NCBI GenBank assembly: GCA_964551455.1
Contig: CAZKDA010000004.1
Coordinates: forward strand, 1 to 50,216
From: JAHDHW01 sp964551455
Lineage (GTDB): Bacteria > Bacteroidota > Bacteroidia > Chitinophagales > Saprospiraceae
DNA: 50,216 bases
Direction: 5' to 3'
The position numbers and the translations under genes are program-made. This document shows, piece after piece, positions 44,744 through 50,216 of this stretch; within the stretch, counting starts at the first letter, position 1; the number at the start of each line of letters is the position of its first letter. A model generated the notes under the pieces. It was not told where the DNA came from and searched no databases. It saw only the letters and a list, made by a program, of their open reading frames with translations.

Positions 44744-45391
44744 TTATTTCACCCCTGCGACTTCTTTGATCTTTTCGAACAAGGCATGTTCGTCGCCGGA
44801 GACGTATCTTCGTTTGTGGTAAACGATGTTTCCGTTTTGATCGAAGATGAAGGTTTGCGGCAAGCCGTTCAGTTCGCCGGGCAGCACTTTGCGGAATCCG
44901 CGATCCACGTCATTGTAGGCCGGCCAGGGCCAATTGCTTTCATTTACGATCTTTTCAAACTTTGGAAAATTCTTTTCAAAATCCGTTGAAATGGCAAACA
45001 GGTTAAAGTCAGCCACTTTTTCCCATGTTGCAAATTCTTTTTGAATAGCAGCCATTTCCAATTTGCAGGGAAAGCATGTGGTGAGCCAGAAGAGCAAAAC
45101 TGTCGGTTTCCCATTTGGTTGCAGGATATCCTTAGAGTTGACAATTTTGCCATCCGCAGTTTTCAAATCAATGTCATACGGAAAGTTCTGAGCGATTTCG
45201 GTTTGTGGCCTGCTCGTATCCATAACCCGTGCAGAGCGCACCGGCGGAACGGTATCTTTCGGCGGGAGAACACTTTTAACGGCAGCGGGTAGCGTTTCCA
45301 AATCATTTGCAACTGAACCCTGCTTTCCGGGTTGCAGGTCGCAACCGAGCAGTAGTAAAACCGCCAATTTTAAACATAACAATTTTATCAT
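44744..45391 (-). CDS. TlpA-like thioredoxin-fold lipoprotein
   Basis: 215 aa. Lipobox LLLGC gives lipidated Cys17. A linker of about 50 residues precedes a thioredoxin fold with the redox motif Cys106-Phe-Pro-Cys109 in LLFWLTTCFPCKLEMAAI and the usual cis-Pro region in LNGLPQTFIFDQNGNIVYHK. It should reduce disulfides or help cytochrome maturation in the periplasm. It follows the TPR lipoprotein gene by 12 nt on the same strand, so they are co-transcribed. Confidence 0.88.
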   Translation of the reverse strand: MIKLLCLKLAVLLLLGCDLQPGKQGSVANDLETLPAAVKSVLPPKDTVPPVRSARVMDTSRPQTEIAQNFPYDIDLKTADGKIVNSKDILQPNGKPTVLLFWLTTCFPCKLEMAAIQKEFATWEKVADFNLFAISTDFEKNFPKFEKIVNESNWPWPAYNDVDRGFRKVLPGELNGLPQTFIFDQNGNIVYHKRRYVSGDEHALFEKIKEVAGVK

Positions 45392-45403
45392 TTGATATCA
45401 TTT

Positions 45404-46417
45404 TTATTGCAGCTCATCCAGCGCCACTTTCGCTTTGCTAAATTTGGGATCAAGGTTTAGCGCATGCTGGTAATCGCTCTTGGCCGCTGAAATATTTCCC
45501 TGCTTTTGGGCGGCGAAAGCTCTGTAAAAATATCCTTTTGGCAAGGCCGGATCGATGTTCACCACGATATTAAAATTGTTATAAGCCTGTTCCAGAGAGT
45601 CCATTTCCAGGAAAATAATGCCGGTCCTGAAATAACCTTCCGCATACCGCGGATCAAGCCGGGTGACATCTTTCAGCACTGCCAGGGCTTCGTCCAACTC
45701 GTCGTTTTCATGAAGATATTGCGCTTTCGCATATAATGGGAGCACCTCCATCGGGGCTGCTTCAATGGCATTATCGAAATAACGGCTGGCAACGGGATTT
45801 CCCCTTTTTGCGAATAATTGACCGAGCTTGATCCATATATCCGCCAAGTCGGGATTTTTTTCCACAGCAGTTTGAAAGCTGTTGATCGCACGGCCTTCGT
45901 CGCCTTTTTCTTCGAAATTCAAACCCATCATCACATAAGCTTCGGCATTGTTGGGTTCCAAAGTCAGGATGCGGGAAACCGTGAGGAGGGATTCGTCAAA
46001 CTGTTTTAAAATATATTGAAATTCGGCCAGCTTGAGCAAGGTTGGTATTCTTTCCGGGAATTTCGTGGCAGCCAGTTCCATTGTGCTCAAGGCCCTTCGC
46101 GATTGGTAATAATCGAGGTAAACATCCGCCAGCAAATGATAGTATTCGGCTTTGGCAGAGTCGATCTGCATGGCTCTGGCAAGGTCTGCGATCGCTTCAT
46201 CGTACCCTTCCTGTTGATAGTAAGCTTCGGCTCTCATCGCATAAAGCGAAGCATCTTTTGGGTTGACGCTAAGTTTTGCGGAGATGTCGTCGATCTCAGC
46301 ATTGCCGGTTACGACATTCGCTTCCGCCTCTGGTTTCGAAGAATTATCAAAACAAGCGGTGAGTTGTAAAAAGACCAGCAAGGCGTAAAATACACGTAAA
46401 GGATGGATAAGGTTCAT
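45404..46417 (-). CDS. TPR lipoprotein
   Basis: 337 aa from the ATG that gives MNLIHPLRVFYALLVFLQLT with lipidated Cys in LTAC (about 22); an in-frame ATG 16 codons earlier would put charged residues before the signal. The mature part is about eight TPR units of 34 residues, for example AEAYYQQEGYDEAIADLARA and the final GNISAAKSDYQHALNLDPKF. It probably scaffolds other periplasmic proteins. It is the first gene of a pair with the TlpA lipoprotein and is divergent from the beta-propeller gene. Confidence 0.88.
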   Translation of the reverse strand: MNLIHPLRVFYALLVFLQLTACFDNSSKPEAEANVVTGNAEIDDISAKLSVNPKDASLYAMRAEAYYQQEGYDEAIADLARAMQIDSAKAEYYHLLADVYLDYYQSRRALSTMELAATKFPERIPTLLKLAEFQYILKQFDESLLTVSRILTLEPNNAEAYVMMGLNFEEKGDEGRAINSFQTAVEKNPDLADIWIKLGQLFAKRGNPVASRYFDNAIEAAPMEVLPLYAKAQYLHENDELDEALAVLKDVTRLDPRYAEGYFRTGIIFLEMDSLEQAYNNFNIVVNIDPALPKGYFYRAFAAQKQGNISAAKSDYQHALNLDPKFSKAKVALDELQ

Positions 46418-46572
46418 AATTTTCAGTTGCGATCTTGTCATTGCGTAAACTTTCGTTACCCGCAAACAAATGATTTTTACTACATTGATTGCAAATCAGA
46501 GCGTGTATAAACTTGCTCTTGGTTCGCGTTTCAAAATTAGAGATTTTTTCACAGACTTTTTAAAAACGAAGA

Positions 46573-48201
46573 ATGGGACGGTTTATTCGCATTGCTTTTA
46601 TTTTATTGCTTCTTGTCTGGATTTCGCCAATCCTGGGAGCGCAAACCTGGAACTGGGTAACCAAACTGGGAAACGGAGGCAATGAGATCATCGCCGGAAT
46701 TGAAAAGGATGGTGCGGGAAATTATTTCATCGCCGGCATTTTCGCCCAGAATTTGGAAGTCGCCGACGTCACGCTAGAATCTATTGGCTTTACCGATGTT
46801 TTCCTCGCGAAGCTAAACGATACAGGGCAGCCGCTTTGGGCAGTGAGCGGTGGCAGCACCAACATCGACCAGACCGCGGCGATCAGTGCGGATCTGTCGG
46901 GCAATGTCATCTGGGCTGGTCAGTTTTGGGTTCAGGGTTTTTTTGGTGAGGATACACTTTTTGCACAATCGGCCTCCAGGGCGATTTTCCTGGCGAAATA
47001 CGATAATTCCGGCGAATATCTGTGGTCGCTGAGCATTTCCGGCTCTGCCGTCAAAGTGGTCAATGATGTTGCCACCGATGCCAATGACAACATTTATCTT
47101 ACCGGGTATTTTGAAGACAGCCTTTTCGTCGCAGATACCGTTTTGGTCGCTTCTTCTGCCGAACAGCATTTTTTTATTATAAAATTCGATGCCGCCGGCA
47201 ACATGGCGTGGAGTGCTCAATTCGGATTGTCTGGCCTCGTTCGCGGAAGCTCCATCGCCGTTGACAATGCCGGAGATATAATCGCAGGAGGTTATTTTCA
47301 GGGGGTTGTTGACTTTGGAGGCTATTTGCTGCAAAGTGGCAATATTGATTTCGATTTATTTGTCGTAAAATTCAGCGCTGACGGAACGGTGTTGTGGGCC
47401 AGAGAAACCGTGGGCGTTTTCGACGATTTTTGCAGCGCCGTGGCTGTTGATCCGCAAAACAACATTTATGTCAGCGGCAGCTTTTTGGGGGAAATGTCTT
47501 TGGGTGAAAATATTCAGATCAACACTCCCGGCTTCAAAGTAAACCTGTTTTTGTTGAAATACGGCGCTGATGGGCAACCCCTATGGGCAAGGGCTTTGGA
47601 CAGCCAGGAGTTCAATGACAGCAGCCTGGGGACGGATATCGATGTCCTTGACCAGCAAGTTGCCATGACGGGATATTTTGAGGGGGTGCTGAAAGTCGAT
47701 GAATTTACCGTGACCGCCCAATCGGATCAATTCAATGGCTTTGCCGCTTCTTTCAAAACCAGCGACGGAAAAGCCAACTGGCTGCGTGTTGCTGGTGGTT
47801 CTGCTCAATTGATTTGCAACCAGATCCTGGCAGGCAATGATGGAAAATTCATCGTCGGCGGTTATTTTTCCGGAAAAGCTTTTTTCGACAACGAAACGCT
47901 GACTTCCAATGGCAGTAACGATATTTTTATAGCTGAAATGAAGGAAATATCTACCACCATTCAACCGGAAATTGCAACCGCTCCGGAGGTTGAGGTTTAC
48001 CCCAACCCGGCAGGCGAAGTATTAAATATTTCCATCGGGCAAGATGTATTTTTCATAAAAATTTACAACATGCAAGGCAGTTTGCTCATGGAAAAAACGA
48101 ATGAACGACAGGTTGACATTTCAAGCCTGCCACCAGGAAGTTATATGTTGTGGGTCGAAAACGGAACTTTTGCGAAAAGCATACTTTTTATAAAATCATA
48201 A
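46573..48201 (+). CDS. Secreted beta-propeller repeat protein with T9SS sorting domain
   Basis: 542 aa. Signal peptide RFIRIAFILLLLVWISPILG. Repeats of about 65-70 residues follow, each with GNYFIAGIF or NNIYLTGYF, then FLAKLND/FIIKFDA, then a Trp (PLWAVSGG, MAWSAQFG, VLWARETVG). This is an SBBP-like propeller of about seven blades. The last 75 residues are a type A sorting domain (EVYPNPAGEVLNISIG to FAKSILFIKS). Unlike the other propeller gene, the blades are well diverged at DNA level. The acetyltransferase gene begins 17 nt later. Confidence 0.85.
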   Translation: MGRFIRIAFILLLLVWISPILGAQTWNWVTKLGNGGNEIIAGIEKDGAGNYFIAGIFAQNLEVADVTLESIGFTDVFLAKLNDTGQPLWAVSGGSTNIDQTAAISADLSGNVIWAGQFWVQGFFGEDTLFAQSASRAIFLAKYDNSGEYLWSLSISGSAVKVVNDVATDANDNIYLTGYFEDSLFVADTVLVASSAEQHFFIIKFDAAGNMAWSAQFGLSGLVRGSSIAVDNAGDIIAGGYFQGVVDFGGYLLQSGNIDFDLFVVKFSADGTVLWARETVGVFDDFCSAVAVDPQNNIYVSGSFLGEMSLGENIQINTPGFKVNLFLLKYGADGQPLWARALDSQEFNDSSLGTDIDVLDQQVAMTGYFEGVLKVDEFTVTAQSDQFNGFAASFKTSDGKANWLRVAGGSAQLICNQILAGNDGKFIVGGYFSGKAFFDNETLTSNGSNDIFIAEMKEISTTIQPEIATAPEVEVYPNPAGEVLNISIGQDVFFIKIYNMQGSLLMEKTNERQVDISSLPPGSYMLWVENGTFAKSILFIKS

Positions 48202-48218
48202 ACCACCGAAAAGCGAAC

Positions 48219-48677
48219 ATGAAAATTGTAAAAGCCACTTCAGACCACCTCGATCAACTCGTTTCCCTCTTCGAAGCCTACAGGGTTTGGTACCGCATGG
48301 AACCTGACCGGACGACGGCAAATTCCTTTTTGTTAGAACGTATTAAACGTGGAGAGTCAGAAATTTTCCTGGCTTTGGATAGCGAAGGAAAGGCCGTCGG
48401 GTTCACGCAGCTTTATCCACTGTTCTCATCGACGCGGATGAAACGCCTCTGGCTTCTCAATGACTTGTACGTCATCCCGGAATATCGCGGGCAGGGAGTT
48501 TCAAAACTACTGATCGATAGTGCCAAAGCGCTTGCCCGTACTACTGATGCCGCCGGCATTTTCCTCGAGACGGAAAAAAGCAATTACATTGGAAATCAAT
48601 TGTATCCCAAAACCGGATTCACACTGGATGATCATAATTTTTATTTTTGGAAAAACAGCAGCGACGAGAGAGGTTGA
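48219..48677 (+). CDS. GNAT-family N-acetyltransferase
   Basis: 152 aa from the ATG after the propeller stop (MKIVKATSDHLDQLVSLFEA); an in-frame ATG 23 codons earlier overlaps the propeller gene and would add a basic tail, so it is less likely. The GNAT acetyl-CoA motif is NDLYVIPEYRGQGVSKLLID (Arg/Gln-x-x-Gly at YRGQGVSK) with the later FLETEKSNYIGNQLYPKTGF. The substrate is unknown. It is probably co-transcribed with the secreted propeller gene and ends 15 nt before the convergent response-regulator gene. Confidence 0.9.
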   Translation: MKIVKATSDHLDQLVSLFEAYRVWYRMEPDRTTANSFLLERIKRGESEIFLALDSEGKAVGFTQLYPLFSSTRMKRLWLLNDLYVIPEYRGQGVSKLLIDSAKALARTTDAAGIFLETEKSNYIGNQLYPKTGFTLDDHNFYFWKNSSDERG

Positions 48678-48692
48678 TCCAGGAGGAATGTT

Positions 48693-49388
48693 CTATTCTT
48701 CTTTCAACCTAAACCCCACACCGTGGATATTTTCGATTTTGAGGTTATCGTCGGCTTTGAGGTATTTGCGGAGGCGGGAGATAAACACGTCGAGGCTGCG
48801 GCCCATGAAATAATCGTCTTCACCCCAAAGCGCTTCGAGTATCTGGGCGCGTTTGACCACTTCGTTTTTGTTTTGGACAAAAAAGCGGAGCAGGTCAGCT
48901 TCCTTTTGCGTGAGGGTGCGTATCTGGCCGTTGTTTCGGAGTTCCAGGTTTTTATAATCAAAGGTAAACTTACCGATCTGCATTTCGGAGACCTCTGTAG
49001 TTCTGCCGGAGGTGATCTTGTTCCTTTTTAAAAAAATTTCGATTTTCAGGATCAGCTCTTCGATGCTGAACGGCTTGGTGATATAATCGTCGGCGCCCAG
49101 CCGCAAGCCTTGTATTTTATCTTCTTTCAATGACTTGGCCGTCAGGAAAAGAATAGGAACATCTGCATTTTTTTTGCGGATTTCTTCTGCGATAGTAAAG
49201 CCGTCAACTCCGGGCAGCATCACGTCCAACACAAACAGATCGAAGTTTTGGCGGTTGATCATTTCAAGGGCTTTGTTTCCGTTTTCACAATAAGTGACCT
49301 TGTACCCTTGTAATTCGAGGTTGTCTTTTGTCACGAAACTCAGGCTTTCGTCATCTTCTACGTACAGGATGTTTGGTTTGTGGTTCAT
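48693..49388 (-). CDS. OmpR-family response regulator
   Basis: 231 aa. The receiver domain has the acidic pair Asp12-Asp13 (LYVEDDES), the phospho-acceptor Asp in LFVLDVMLPGVDG (about 55) and Lys in DDYITKPFSIEELILK (about 106). The winged-helix output domain (about 130-228) contains LTQKEADLLRFFVQNKNEVV and ALWGEDDYFMGRSLDVFISR and ends in IHGVGFRLKEE. It is the DNA-binding partner of the histidine kinase encoded just upstream. Confidence 0.95.
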   Translation of the reverse strand: MNHKPNILYVEDDESLSFVTKDNLELQGYKVTYCENGNKALEMINRQNFDLFVLDVMLPGVDGFTIAEEIRKKNADVPILFLTAKSLKEDKIQGLRLGADDYITKPFSIEELILKIEIFLKRNKITSGRTTEVSEMQIGKFTFDYKNLELRNNGQIRTLTQKEADLLRFFVQNKNEVVKRAQILEALWGEDDYFMGRSLDVFISRLRKYLKADDNLKIENIHGVGFRLKEE

Positions 49389-49572
49389 TATTCGTAGTTA
49401 CTAATTACAAGTTGCTAGTTAGCTAGTTTTTCCGACCACGCCGATGGCAGTGGCACGCGTGTCGGGATTTACTGTTTACCGCCTTTACATCCCCTATTAT
49501 CTCCGTCACGCCAACGGCGTGATTATCCCCAACCATCCCCCACCGTTGAAGCCATTCCCTTATCATCCCATT

Positions 49573-50216
49573 CTATCGTTTTATCAAAATAGAAATCGAG
49601 GTACCTTTGCCGGGTTCGCTTTCGAGGGATATTTTCCAGTCGTGTGCTTCGCATATTTTTTTAACATAAAACAAGCCGAGACCGAATCCTTTGACATTAT
49701 GGACATTTCCAGTCGGGATGCGGTAGAATTTGTCAAAAACCCTGGGCTGGTGCTCCTTGTCAATTCCAATCCCTTTGTCACTGATTTCTAATAAAATTTT
49801 ATTGTCGGCATTGCTGGTTGCAACAGTGATTTCCGGTTTTTCGATACAATACTTGCTTGCATTGTCGAGCAGGTTGTAAATGATATTGGAAAGGTGCAAT
49901 TTATCAGCTTTGATCACGGGGTCTTTTGCATTCAGGCTCGTATTTAAAACGCCGCCCTCCTGACCAAGGTGCACTTCAACGCTTTGCAGGGATGACGATA
50001 GCAATTCATGAAGATCAACTTTTTCAATGTTCAACTTAAAGCTGTCTCTTTCGATCTTTGCCAGTTGGAGCACTTTTTCCACCTGGTTGTTGAGGCGCTG
50101 GTTTTGTTCGCTGATGATGTTGGCATAACGCAGCAGGCGGTCGTCTTCCCGGATGGCTTTGGTTCCCAAAAATACATCGGCAGATATCTTGATCGTAGAG
50201 ATCGGGGTTTTGAACT
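49573..50216 (-). CDS. Sensor histidine kinase, C-terminal part (cut by window end)
   Basis: About 214 residues are visible; the gene continues past the right edge. The first codons read FKTPISTIKISADVFLG, the end of the HisKA H-box; the phospho-His lies just outside the window. The dimer helix continues (YANIISEQNQRLNNQVEKVL), then the HATPase domain with N box (NIIYNLLDNASKYC), G1 (ISDKGIGID) and G2 (KGFGLGLFYVKKIC). These are all intact. It pairs with the OmpR regulator downstream, with 184 bp between them holding no further gene. Confidence 0.92.
   Translation of the reverse strand, partial: FKTPISTIKISADVFLGTKAIREDDRLLRYANIISEQNQRLNNQVEKVLQLAKIERDSFKLNIEKVDLHELLSSSLQSVEVHLGQEGGVLNTSLNAKDPVIKADKLHLSNIIYNLLDNASKYCIEKPEITVATSNADNKILLEISDKGIGIDKEHQPRVFDKFYRIPTGNVHNVKGFGLGLFYVKKICEAHDWKISLESEPGKGTSISILIKR

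Overview
The window looks like a chromosomal segment of a Bacteroidota bacterium, most likely of the Saprospiria/Lewinella type (this lineage call is an inference). The signs are six proteins ending in type IX secretion (T9SS) sorting domains, a gliding-motility lipoprotein GldB, several outer-membrane lipoproteins, TAnnTTTG-type promoters, few Shine-Dalgarno sequences, and a TPR-CHAT protein encoded behind a small sigma factor. Housekeeping genes recognised are nadC, pyrD, dnaX, nadE, thrS, a tatA-like gene and gldB.

Layout. (1) 1-4.4 kb is an AT-rich accessory block with all genes on the + strand: an unknown lipoprotein, an RHH/MazF toxin-antitoxin pair, an unknown 259-aa protein overlapping a PIN toxin, and an MNT nucleotidyltransferase followed by a wrecked HEPN gene. 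Imperfect palindromic sites separate the units and resemble integron attC sites, so the block looks like a gene-cassette array without a visible integrase. (2) 4.5-12 kb holds a haem-binding lipoprotein, an ABC exporter, dispersed palindromic repeats, a 1439-aa secreted HYR-type protein on the - strand and an 834-bp stretch without a recognisable gene. (3) 12.5-24 kb is ordinary chromosome: MscS channel, GH73 glucosaminidase, tandem FKBP isomerase, a lipoprotein, TatA, a 2OG-Fe(II) oxygenase, GldB, a beta-barrel protein, NadC, PyrD and a Crp/Fnr regulator. (4) 24-35.5 kb is the most unusual region: a sigma-70-like factor, a membrane anti-sigma-like protein with a TPR-like tail, a TPR-CHAT (caspase-like) protease, a six-TM adenylate cyclase, then two secreted repeat proteins and an outer-membrane barrel. 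The upstream regions of those last three genes share conserved sequence blocks. A 10-N assembly gap sits inside the CHAT gene. (5) 35.6-50.2 kb holds dnaX, nadE, three more T9SS cargo genes, thrS, a pirin, TlpA and TPR lipoproteins, a GNAT acetyltransferase, and an OmpR-type regulator with a histidine kinase that runs off the window.

How parts may work together. The sigma factor, anti-sigma-like protein and CHAT protease are tightly spaced and probably form one operon. The simplest reading is a membrane-controlled stress or effector circuit whose protease is tethered or sensed through TPR contacts. The adenylate cyclase just downstream and the Crp/Fnr regulator just upstream could form a cAMP branch, but nothing in the sequence links them directly. 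The secreted proteins should be exported by Sec, then by T9SS, then anchored or released after cleavage of their C-terminal domains. The T9SS machinery itself is not in this window.
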